In this document: piece after piece, positions 51,501 through 57,124 of the stretch | Layout: every line of letters begins with the position of its first letter | How positions within the stretch are numbered: position 1 is the stretch's first letter | DNA from: Corallococcus macrosporus DSM 14697 | GTDB taxonomy: Bacteria; Myxococcota; Myxococcia; Myxococcales; Myxococcaceae | DNA: 64,000 bases | Reading direction: 5' to 3' | Assembly: GCF_002305895.1 (NCBI RefSeq) | Contig: NZ_CP022203.1 | Span: 6,730,001-6,794,000 of the forward strand | The notes under the pieces: generated by a model | Seen by the model: the letters and a program-made list of their open reading frames with translations, nothing else | Database searches by the model: none | Told to the model about the DNA's origin: nothing | Program-made: the position numbers and the translations under genes

Positions 51501-53550
51501 ACGTGACCGGGCTCTCGTTGGAGCTGAAGTCGAAGGTCGCGCTCGCGGACGTCGACGTCGCCGGAGGGCCACTGACAATCGTCGTATCCGGCGGCGTCGT
51601 GTCCACCGTCCACGAATACGTCGCGGGCGTCGGGTCGATGTTGCCGGCCGCGTCCACCGCGCGCACCTCGAAGGTGTGGGTGCCCTCACTCAGCCCCGTG
51701 TAGGTCCGAGGCGCCGTACAGGCCACGAACGGGCCGCCGTCCAGCGAGCACTGGTACGCCACCGGGCTCTCGTTGGAGGTGAAGTCGAAGGTCGCGCTGC
51801 TGGAGCCCGTCACCGACGGCGGGGCCGCGACGATGGTCGTGTCCGGCGGCGTGGTGTCCGAGGTCACGATGAAGGTGTTGGTGTTGCTCACTCCGGACGA
51901 CACGCCCTGGAGCAGGGCGTAGGCATTGACCGTGTGCGCTCCGACGGGCAGGTCCACGGTCGGCGTGTAGGTGAAGTTGCCCGCGGCGTCCGCCGGGACA
52001 CGGGCCAGCTCGACGCCATCCACGAAGATGACCACCGTGGAGTTCGCCGGAGCCGTGCCGGAGATGGCCGGACGGAAGCCCGTGATGGAGCCGTTGGCCG
52101 GCGTCACGACCGTGGGGGCCGGCAGGCTCGTCGGGAAGGCCCCCGGCAGGAGGGTGACGACGCCCGGGGCGCCAGGGGCGGCGCCATACGTGAGCCCGTC
52201 CGGCGCGTCGGCCGTCGGCTGCGTGCCCGCGGCACCGCCCGTGACGACCGGGGTGCAGCTCACCGTGGCACCCTGAAGCAGCACATGGCCACCACCACCG
52301 CCGCCGCCCGTTCCGTGCTGGTCGTACGTCGTGCTGCCACCCGCGCCACCCCGGGCCGTCAGCGCATTGGCCGAGCACGGCAGCGCTCCGACGACACGCA
52401 GATAGACAGTACCGCCAGCGCCAGCGCCGCCCGCGGCGTCATTGGCAAGGAGGACGGCGTCGCCTCCCGCGAGTCCGTCCGCCGACACACGCCCCGCACC
52501 AGAGAGCGAAGCCGCGCGGATGAACACCACACCACCGCCCGCGCTCCCTCCGCCCGCCGCGTCGTCGTTTCCGTGGCCCGCGCCGCCGCCGCCGCCGAAC
52601 ACCGCGTGGGACACCGCATCGAAGGTCAGCGAGGCGCCACCGAGTCCGCCCTCCGGACGGGACGGCGTGCCCTCTTCTCCCACCCACGTCCGTCCACCGA
52701 TGCCGCCCGCGCCCGCGTTGCTGCCGCCGCCGCCACCCGAGTTGTGACAGACGCCACCACCGCCGGCGTTGGCGACGTTGCCTCGGCCCGTCGTCCCAAC
52801 AGCAATCGGGAAGGCCCCGTTACCAAAGCGGCCAGGCACGAGGCCTTCCCCCTTCTCCGTTCCGCCCGGAAAGACCTGGTCCATCCCGGAGCAGCCGTCT
52901 CCGTCACCGTTCCAGGGAAAGCCACCGCGGAACCCGCGGCCATCCGCGTGGATGCCGCCCACGTTGTTCACCGGCCCCTGGGACAGGAAGGCCACCACAC
53001 CGCCCGTCGCTCCATCCCAGGGACGCGCCACGATGCTGCCCCCGGCGTTCACCGTCACGCTGGCGTACTCGGGCACCCGAATCACCTGCGTCACGTTGGC
53101 CGCGAAGGCCGCCGTGAGCGGCGCCGTGAGGTTGAGCCGCGTCGCCGTCAGCGTCTGGACCCGCGCGAACTCCCAGCGGCCCACCGCGCCCCCCGCCAGG
53201 TCGATGGGCGCCTGGCTCCCAGAGGCGGGCGCTGTCAGGCCCGTGGCCTGGTACACCATCACCAGGTCGTTCACCGAGAAGCCCGCGGTCGAGTCCACAT
53301 CCACGAAGTCCTGCCCCGCCGGCACCGCCGCCGCCACGCGCGCGTAGGTGTTGATGACCGAGTTGGCGACGTTGATGGTCCCCACGCCGTCGGTCCCGTT
53401 CCCCAGGCCGAAGGTGTCCGCCGCGGCCTTCGCCACAGGCCCCAGCAGCGCCGCGCACAGCAGCACCAGGGGTGCGATGGACAAGCCAAGGCGCCCAGGG
53501 AGAGCCCGGTTGAACAGGGGGACGCAAGAGGTCTTTCGAGTCATAGACAT
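45526..53550 (-). CDS. Giant fusion: Ig-like/calcium-repeat MYXO-CTERM adhesin joined to an OmpA-family barrel protein
   Basis: The 2674-residue product has a signal peptide (residues 1-43), a Gly-rich passenger-like region (about 180-478), ten Cys-pair Ig-like repeats of about 80 residues (each with YECSLDG and a second Cys seven residues on) mixed with four other Ig-like repeats (about 479-1686), and many DxDxDG calcium-type repeats (about 1687-2048). Then comes a MYXO-CTERM-like tail: GRGCSTSGAG with Cys2055, a hydrophobic helix and RFRR. It does not end there: a second signal-like helix (VAAAALFALTFALVARPAVAQ), a beta-barrel (about 2111-2395), TSP3 repeats and an OmpA domain (IEGHTDSQGNDAKNLDLSQRR) follow in frame. 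An internal GTG at 47280 could start the OmpA part separately. It resembles an adhesin-OmpA pair, possibly in gliding or cell-cell contact. The first ATG was chosen although no clear ribosome-binding site is seen. Confidence 0.85.
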   Translation of the reverse strand: MSMTRKTSCVPLFNRALPGRLGLSIAPLVLLCAALLGPVAKAAADTFGLGNGTDGVGTINVANSVINTYARVAAAVPAGQDFVDVDSTAGFSVNDLVMVYQATGLTAPASGSQAPIDLAGGAVGRWEFARVQTLTATRLNLTAPLTAAFAANVTQVIRVPEYASVTVNAGGSIVARPWDGATGGVVAFLSQGPVNNVGGIHADGRGFRGGFPWNGDGDGCSGMDQVFPGGTEKGEGLVPGRFGNGAFPIAVGTTGRGNVANAGGGGVCHNSGGGGGSNAGAGGIGGRTWVGEEGTPSRPEGGLGGASLTFDAVSHAVFGGGGGAGHGNDDAAGGGSAGGGVVFIRAASLSGAGRVSADGLAGGDAVLLANDAAGGAGAGGTVYLRVVGALPCSANALTARGGAGGSTTYDQHGTGGGGGGGHVLLQGATVSCTPVVTGGAAGTQPTADAPDGLTYGAAPGAPGVVTLLPGAFPTSLPAPTVVTPANGSITGFRPAISGTAPANSTVVIFVDGVELARVPADAAGNFTYTPTVDLPVGAHTVNAYALLQGVSSGVSNTNTFIVTSDTTPPDTTIVAAPPSVTGSSSATFDFTSNESPVAYQCSLDGGPFVACTAPRTYTGLSEGTHTFEVRAVDAAGNIDPTPATYSWTVDTTPPDTTIVSGPPATSTSASATFDFSSNESPVTYQCSLDGAPFTACTDPQTFPALPDGDHTLAVRAVDAAGNADPSPATYAWTVDATAPDTTIVSGPPAVTNATTATFDFSSNESPVTYECSLDGAPFVACTDPQGFTALSQGSHTLSVRAVDAVGNMDPTPATYSWTVDTTPPDTTIVSGPSGTTTSRGATFDFASDESPVTYECSLDGGPFVPCTDPQPYTGLGDGEHTLAVYAVDAAGNVDPTPAVRTWTVDATAPETTIVSGPPAVTNATTATFDFSSNESPVTYECSLNGAPFTACTDPQPFTALPEGEQTLAVRAVDAVGNVDPTPATYAWTVDLTPPTLPTIDSPADQEEVATTTPTLTGTGEPGSSIYLEVGGATHGPIAVDEDGNWTFDVPEPLDEGPHTVSITSVDPAGNSAGPVTSTFIVDLTAPDTFIESGPALLTRDTTAAFDLSSDGGVAYECSLDGGLYVACTDPATFTGLSDGDHLLLVRAVDTAGNVDPTPAQYAWTVDTVAPDTLVVSGPPTPTSSTSASFEFAASEPGSTYECSLDGVDYVPCAETVTFEGFAEGDHMLFVRAVDAAGNVDPTPAEHTWTVDLTPPVAPLITTPADGAVLDDGVVTITGTADGAESVTLVLDGTSYGPIPVDASGDWTFTPPVTLPDGPYTVTVTATDEAGNTSAPTSSTFTVDTTAPDTAIDSGPPAQTTVATADFVFSSNESPVTYECSLNGAPFTACPAQAQFGPLPDGDHTLLVRAVDAAGNVDATPAEHTWTVDATPPVVVITTPANNAVLNVPVVTYSGTSEPGSTVTVVVDGVTVGTVEADGAGNWSLPVSDTLADGPHTVIVTATDEAGNTSTPVTHTFIVDAQPPETSFVSTPPALSNSDSATFDFDSDESPVTYECSLDGAAYVACTDPVTFTGLDDGEHTLAVRAVDEDGNVDPTPASYTWTVDTTAPDTLIISGPPLSDAPGTATFDFDSDESPVTYECSLDGAAYVACTDPVTFTGLAEGDHSLSVRAVDAAGNVDDTPATYAWSVAVDSDDDGLSDAEEIALGTDPNNPDTDGDGLPDGLEVNVGGTDPLDDDSDDDGLLDGNEDANHDGIVDADETDPNNADTDGDGLPDGLERGLTEPQGTGTDMTVFVADADPTTVTDPLNPDTDGGSVRDGIEDANRNGRVDPGETDPLVAADDVDSDGDGIDDATETAQGLDPNDADSDDDGVPDGIDGLIDTDGDGLIDALDPDSDNDGILDGTEMGVTLESAPADTDRGSPNFRPDEDPSTTTDPRNPDTDGDGLSDGEEDANHDGRVDDTETDPNNPDTDDDGLPDGVEVRGSNPTHPLDPDTDGDGLRDGAEDANHNGSFDNGETDPNDADTDNGGVNDGEEVTGGTNPLDGNDDFVISGRGCSTSGAGTFAPLALLLLGLPLLGRFRRSAGQGGGARVAAAALFALTFALVARPAVAQVPTLSASQSIDVQQYKPGPSSKDILGVQSAQVHSHLGWNVGVSVNYGDKPLNFLDPRTDRYITALVRSQVGIDLMGSVGLFDRFELGVLLPVTIQRSQAAPMVDPSFNQGVGSGGIGDLRLVPKARLLEEGAFGLALTVPVVLPTGGGSDFLGSSGVGVQPRLVAEYGERFRLAANVGVDFRKQQQLRNLNVGNAVSYGVGAELPFTVREVPLALAATVVGAVNLEQQDTEERPLELLAALKYRALGGFSAHVGGGPGLTRGYGTPGFRLLAGFSYSPEPSREQKPAAPVDTDGDGLVDIDDACPTEPEDKDGFQDTDGCPDPDNDADGIPDTADACLNEPETVNGFEDTDGCPDVAPPPPPVDTDGDGLMDPEDRCPDAPEDKDGFQDEDGCPDPDNDRDGIPDAEDTCPNEPETINGVKDEDGCPDKGTVKVLVDGERIVILEKVYFATGKDVILARSFPLLKQVAAVLRANPQVELVRIEGHTDSQGNDAKNLDLSQRRANNVRDFLVKAGIAEGRMEAVGYGETKPVDTNKTAKGRENNRRVGFSILRVGKVEVERPAR
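47305..47397 (-). other. Internal MYXO-CTERM-like sorting motif
   Basis: Within the giant gene, translated residues around 2052-2082 read GRGCSTSGAG, then a hydrophobic run (FAPLALLLLGLPLLG) and RFRRS. This is the known tripartite layout of MYXO-CTERM signals (invariant Cys, membrane helix, Arg cluster), which are normally at the extreme C-terminus of surface proteins. Here about 590 residues follow. Confidence 0.7.
48470..52130 (-). repeat. Tandem coding repeats for Ig-like domains in the giant gene
   Basis: About fourteen Ig-like modules are encoded in tandem. Copies are very similar at DNA level: 48573-48678 and 48828-48933 match at 105 of 106 bases with a 255-bp period, and the blocks near 50730-50820 and 51240-51330 are also close. 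Such recent duplications imply copy-number change by recombination. Confidence 0.85.
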
Positions 53551-53593
53551 GGGGTCGTTGGGGGGTGTGGGCCCAGCGGCAAATGCCGCACAT

Positions 53594-53609
53594 AGCAATC
53601 CGGGAGCCA
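53594..53609 (-). promoter_or_regulatory. Sigma-54 (-24/-12) promoter of the giant gene
   Basis: On the minus strand TGGCTCCCGGATTGCT matches the sigma-54 consensus: the GG and GC dinucleotides are 10 bases apart, TGGC and TTGCT are exact, with only the fifth and seventh positions of the -24 element off. Transcription would start near 53582, about 30 bases before the ATG at 53550. Sigma-54 promoters need an enhancer-binding protein, and a candidate site stands about 145 bp upstream. Confidence 0.65.
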
Positions 53610-53750
53610 GCCCGTGTCCAATCTACGACCCTCCGTATTCCGAGGATTTCAGCGGCCTGTTCCAGGGGTAGTCGCGGCCCCATCTGAACCACGGATACAG
53701 ATTCCGGAAACCGGACCGGCGCACGCGCGCGCGAGGGCAACCCAGCAGGT

Positions 53751-53789
53751 CGGCTGACGCGTCAAACCCGGACGCTGACGCGTCAGCCG
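53751..53789. promoter_or_regulatory. Nested palindromes, candidate enhancer-binding site upstream of the giant gene
   Basis: CGGCTGACGCGTCA (53751-53764) and TGACGCGTCAGCCG (53776-53789) are perfect 14-bp reverse complements with an 11-bp spacer. Each arm itself contains the 10-bp palindrome TGACGCGTCA, so the two palindromes are 21 bp centre to centre, two helical turns. It lies 140-180 bp upstream of the sigma-54-type promoter, the usual place for an activator's upstream sequence. Confidence 0.6.
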
Positions 53790-53819
53790 GGACGCAGGCT
53801 GTGGCTGGACGCACCAACG

Positions 53820-53850
53820 AAAAAGGGCCCCCCTTTCGGAGAGCCCTTCG
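53820..53850 (-). terminator. Intrinsic terminator of ftsA
   Basis: Read on the minus strand about 30 bases after the ftsA stop, GAAGGGCTCTCC pairs with GGGGGGCCCTTT-type sequence (core AAGGGC/GCCCTT), followed directly by TTTTTC. It ends the mur-fts transcript before the giant gene. Confidence 0.75.
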
Positions 53851-53879
53851 GTGACACGGTGGGCGCTCGGCCCGGCGCG

Positions 53880-55112
53880 TCAGAAGATTTCCTCGAGCCA
53901 CTCGCGCATGCGGCCCTTCACCTTCTTGTACACGTTCTCCTCGCGGATGCGGAACATGCGCCGGTCCAGGTGGCGGGCGCCGTAGACGACCAAGCCCACG
54001 CCGGTGGCGTACATGGGGCTCTTCACCACATCCACCAGACCGCCAATGCCGCGCGGCATGCCGCGGCGGACGGGCAGGCCCAGCACTTCCTCCGCCAGCT
54101 CCGGCATGCCGGCCAGCAGCGTGGAGCCACCCGTAATCACCACGCCCGAGGCCAGCAGGTCCTCGTAGCCGCACTTCTGGATTTCGCGGTGCACGAGCTG
54201 GAAGATCTCCTCCACGCGCGGCTCCAGGATTTCGCAGAGAATCTGCCGCCCGAGCACGCGGGGCTGACGGCCCCCGACGCTGGGCACTTCAATGGTGTCG
54301 TCCTTGTTGATGAGCGACGACAGCGCGCAGCCGTACTTCTGCTTGATGCGCTCGGCCTCGTGCGCGGGGGTGCGCAGGCCAATGGCGATGTCGCTGGTGA
54401 GGTTGTTGCCGCCCAGCGCAATCACCGCCGTGTGGACGATGGAGCCGCCGGAGAAGATGGCGATGTCCGTGGTGCCGCCGCCGATGTCGACGAGGCACAC
54501 GCCCAGCTCCTTCTCGTCCTCACCCAGCACCGCCTCCGCGCTGGCCAGCGGCTGGAGCACGATGTCGGAGACATTGAGCCCGGTGCGGTTGGCGCACTTG
54601 ACGATGTTCTGCGCGCTGGACACCGCGCCGGTGACGATGTGGACCTTGGCCTCCAGGCGGACACCGGCCATGCCCAGGGGCTCCTTGATGCCGCCCTGGT
54701 CGTCGATGATGAACTCCTGCGGGAGGACGTGAATCACCTCCCGGTCCAGCGGAATCGCCACGGCCTTGGCCGCGTCAATGACGCGGGCGATGTCCGCCTC
54801 GCGGACCTCCTTGTCCTTGACGGCGACGATGCCCTGGGAATTGAAGCCCTTGATGTGGCCCCCGGCGATGCCCGTGTAGACGTGGGAGATCTCCGCCCCC
54901 GCCATGAGCTCCGCTTCCTCCACCGCGCGGCGGATGGAAGAGACGGTCGCCTCGATGTTCACCACCACGCCCTTGCGCAGACCCTTCGACGGATGCGTAC
55001 CGATGCCGATGATGTCGATGCCGCTGTCGGTCAGCTCTCCGACGATGGCGCAGATCTTCGTCGTGCCGATGTCGAGGCCGACGATGATCTCCCCCGACTT
55101 CTGCTTCGCCAT
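53880..55112 (-). CDS. ftsA: Cell division protein FtsA
   Basis: The 410-residue protein is the actin-like membrane tether of FtsZ. Actin-family nucleotide motifs are visible: VGLDIGTTKICAIVGE (phosphate 1), GVCLVDIGGGTTDIAIF (phosphate 2) and SGVVITGGSTLLAGM (adenosine). The 1C-domain region with AGGHIKGFNSQGI is present, and the C-terminus ends in a basic amphipathic helix (VYKKVKGRMREWLEEIF), the membrane-binding element. GGGAGGG stands before the ATG. It is 46 bases after ftsQ. It is not adjacent to ftsZ, unlike the usual order. Confidence 0.96.
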   Translation of the reverse strand: MAKQKSGEIIVGLDIGTTKICAIVGELTDSGIDIIGIGTHPSKGLRKGVVVNIEATVSSIRRAVEEAELMAGAEISHVYTGIAGGHIKGFNSQGIVAVKDKEVREADIARVIDAAKAVAIPLDREVIHVLPQEFIIDDQGGIKEPLGMAGVRLEAKVHIVTGAVSSAQNIVKCANRTGLNVSDIVLQPLASAEAVLGEDEKELGVCLVDIGGGTTDIAIFSGGSIVHTAVIALGGNNLTSDIAIGLRTPAHEAERIKQKYGCALSSLINKDDTIEVPSVGGRQPRVLGRQILCEILEPRVEEIFQLVHREIQKCGYEDLLASGVVITGGSTLLAGMPELAEEVLGLPVRRGMPRGIGGLVDVVKSPMYATGVGLVVYGARHLDRRMFRIREENVYKKVKGRMREWLEEIF

Positions 55113-55158
55113 GACAACCCTCCCAGGCCCCCCACTCTCGTGAAAGGGGCGCGTCCTC

Positions 55159-56013
55159 TTACCGCATCGAAGCCCCGCTCCTCTCGGACGCGGGGCTCGA
55201 AATCTTCACCGCCACCCAGCCGGGCCGGGCACGGTTATCCAGGTGAATGATCTCCGCTGCAAGCCCCCTCGCGCCCAGTTCGCGCCGGACACGGGCCAGA
55301 CGTTGCAGCTTGACCTCCGAATCTCCTTCACCCAGGCGCACTTCCTGCCCGGACACCGTCACCAGCGCCAGGCTCTGCGCCTCCAGGCGGACCTCCGAAA
55401 GCTGTTCGGCCTGGTCCGGTGACAGCCGCGCGTACGCGCTCGCCACCGCCAGCGCCGAACGGAGGCGCTCCCGCGCCGCCGCCGGGTCCGCCACGTAACC
55501 TTCCCGGTCCAGGCCCGTCACCAGGGGCAAATCGAGTCCGTCCCCGGGCGTCACCCGCTTGAAGGGCTCGCCCTCCTCGTCCAGGACGTACAGCTCCCCC
55601 AGCACCGCCATGGCCACCGGCGTGTGCTCCGTCACCTCCACCGACACGCGGTTGGGGAAGCGGCGCGTCACCTCCACCGTGCGCAGCCAGGGGTGCTGGT
55701 CCATGGCGCGCTCCAGCGCGTCCACGTCCAGCGTCCACAGGTTCTGCCCCTTCGTCAGCGCCGCCAGCCGCAGCAGCTCCACCCGGGAGGCGCGCTGGAG
55801 GCCAGAGAAGGACACCGCCTCCAGCTCGAAGCGCGGCGACGTCAGCGCCCACTCCCGCAGCGCCACCCCACCCCACATCAGCAACCCGGTGCCCAGGGTC
55901 AGCCCCAGCACCTTCAGCACGCCCGGCCCGTGCGAGCGCACCGCGCCCCGGACCGCCTCTTTCTGCTGGGCGGCGTCCTGACGGCGGCGGTTCTTGGATT
56001 TACCGAAGGCCAT
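55159..56013 (-). CDS. ftsQ: Cell division protein FtsQ
   Basis: The 284-residue protein has a basic cytoplasmic tail (AFGKSKNRRRQDAAQQKEAVR), one transmembrane helix (LKVLGLTLGTGLLMWGGVAL), a POTRA domain (RFELEAVSFSGLQRASRVELLRLA, ending VEVTRRFPNRVSVEVTEHTPVAM) and a beta domain. FtsQ links early and late division proteins in the periplasm. The ATG at 56013 was preferred to a GTG at 56058 because the basic tail begins there; neither has a good ribosome-binding site. A gap of 154 bases with two hairpins precedes it, the longest break within the cluster apart from the giant gene. Confidence 0.92.
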   Translation of the reverse strand: MAFGKSKNRRRQDAAQQKEAVRGAVRSHGPGVLKVLGLTLGTGLLMWGGVALREWALTSPRFELEAVSFSGLQRASRVELLRLAALTKGQNLWTLDVDALERAMDQHPWLRTVEVTRRFPNRVSVEVTEHTPVAMAVLGELYVLDEEGEPFKRVTPGDGLDLPLVTGLDREGYVADPAAARERLRSALAVASAYARLSPDQAEQLSEVRLEAQSLALVTVSGQEVRLGEGDSEVKLQRLARVRRELGARGLAAEIIHLDNRARPGWVAVKISSPASERSGASMR

Positions 56014-56069
56014 GGGGAGAAAAGGGTTGACGCATGCTGTGCGCGGTTGGGGAGCCACGCCAGTTTTTG

Positions 56070-56091
56070 GCTACAGCCACGTCGCTGTAGC
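56070..56091. promoter_or_regulatory. 8-bp perfect hairpin in the ddl-ftsQ gap
   Basis: GCTACAGC and GCTGTAGC pair perfectly with a 6-base loop. Read on the minus strand it is followed by CAAAAAC, so it is not an intrinsic terminator in the direction of the operon. It sits 57 bases upstream of the ftsQ start and may be a protein-binding site or leader structure. Confidence 0.4.
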
Positions 56092-56153
56092 GCAAGCCGA
56101 CACACAGGGGCTTCGGAAATTTTCGAGGGAGCCCGACGCCGAGTTGCGCCGGA

Positions 56154-56163
56154 CCGATATCGG
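56154..56163. promoter_or_regulatory. CCGATATCGG palindrome at the end of ddl
   Basis: A perfect 10-bp palindrome lies just past the ddl stop in an AT-richer patch. With the hairpin at 56070 it suggests a regulated internal promoter for ftsQ-ftsA. Confidence 0.3.
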
Positions 56164-56167
56164 ACGC

Positions 56168-57124
56168 TCAGGCCTTGAGACACGCGCCCAGCAGCAGGCG
56201 CTCGCACAGGGCGGGAAAGTCGATTCCACGCCCGGCGGCAATCTTGGGCAAGAGGCTCGTGGCCGTCATGCCCGGCAGCGTGTTGGTCTCCAGCAGGAAC
56301 ACTTCGCCTCCGTCGGTGACGATGACGTCCGACCGGGAGCCCCCGCTACAACCCAGGGCCTGGTGCGCGGCCAGACACACCTCGTTCACCCGCGCATACT
56401 GATCCGGAGGCAGGGGCGCGGGGAAGAGATACTGCGTGCCCGTGCCCGCTTTGTACTTCGCGTCGTAGTCGTAGAACTCGCGCGCGGCGCGGACCTCGAT
56501 GACGCCCAAGGCCTCATCGTCCAGCACGCCACCCTGCACTTCGCGTCCCTTGACGAACTGCTCCACCAGCAGGGTGCCCGCGTACTTCGCCGCGTCCTGG
56601 ACGGCGGCCTCGTAGGCGTCCCGCGTCTTGCAGATGTGCACGCCCACGCTGCTGCCTTCGCGGCTGGGCTTCACCACCACTGGAAACGGGAAGGACAGGC
56701 TGTCCGCCGCCGCCAGCGCCGACGCGGCGTCCCGGAACGAGCGGTACGCGGGCGTGGGGATGCCATGGGCCACGAAGACCTGCTTGGCGTACACCTTGTC
56801 CATGCCCAGCGCGGAGGCCAGCACCCCGCTGCCGGTGTACGGGATGAAGAGCGACTCCAGCAGCCCCTGGAGGCAGCCGTCCTCGCCGTAGCGCCCGTGG
56901 ACGGCCAGCCACGCCACGTCCACCTTCTCCGCCGCCAGGCGCGCGGGCAAGTCCCGGCCCACGTCGATGTCCACCACGTCGTAGCCCAGCCCGCGCAGCG
57001 CCCCGGACACGGCCTCACCGGTGCGCAGCGACACGTCGCGCTCCGCGGACAGCCCGCCCAACAGCACGCCAACACGCTTCTGCTTGAGCTCGTCCTTCGT
57101 GAAGGCACCGCGGTTCGGAGTCAC
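56168..57124 (-). CDS. ddl: D-alanine--D-alanine ligase
   Basis: The 318-residue ATP-grasp enzyme makes D-Ala-D-Ala for peptidoglycan. Motifs: LLGGLSAERDVSLRTG, HGRYGEDGCLQGLLE, PYTGSGVLASALGMDK, VKPSREGSSVGV, LLVEQFVKGREVQG and LLETNTLPGMT. It starts at a GTG overlapping the stop of murB (GTGA), so translation is coupled. In the last third, CSGGSRSDVIV keeps the usual Arg-Asp pair. Confidence 0.95.
   Translation of the reverse strand: MTPNRGAFTKDELKQKRVGVLLGGLSAERDVSLRTGEAVSGALRGLGYDVVDIDVGRDLPARLAAEKVDVAWLAVHGRYGEDGCLQGLLESLFIPYTGSGVLASALGMDKVYAKQVFVAHGIPTPAYRSFRDAASALAAADSLSFPFPVVVKPSREGSSVGVHICKTRDAYEAAVQDAAKYAGTLLVEQFVKGREVQGGVLDDEALGVIEVRAAREFYDYDAKYKAGTGTQYLFPAPLPPDQYARVNEVCLAAHQALGCSGGSRSDVIVTDGGEVFLLETNTLPGMTATSLLPKIAAGRGIDFPALCERLLLGACLKA

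Larger units (their letters stand above)
53551..53879. other. 329-bp regulatory region of the giant gene
   Basis: The gap between ftsA (minus) and the giant gene holds, from the ftsA side, an intrinsic terminator (53820-53850), a large inverted repeat (53751-53789), and a sigma-54-type promoter (53594-53609). No open frame is supported. Confidence 0.6.

Noticed and set aside
48470-52130. Evenly spaced repeats resembling a CRISPR array
   Set aside because: Repeats are 240-255 bp modules that keep the reading frame and code for Ig-like domains; no short repeat-spacer pattern or cas gene exists.
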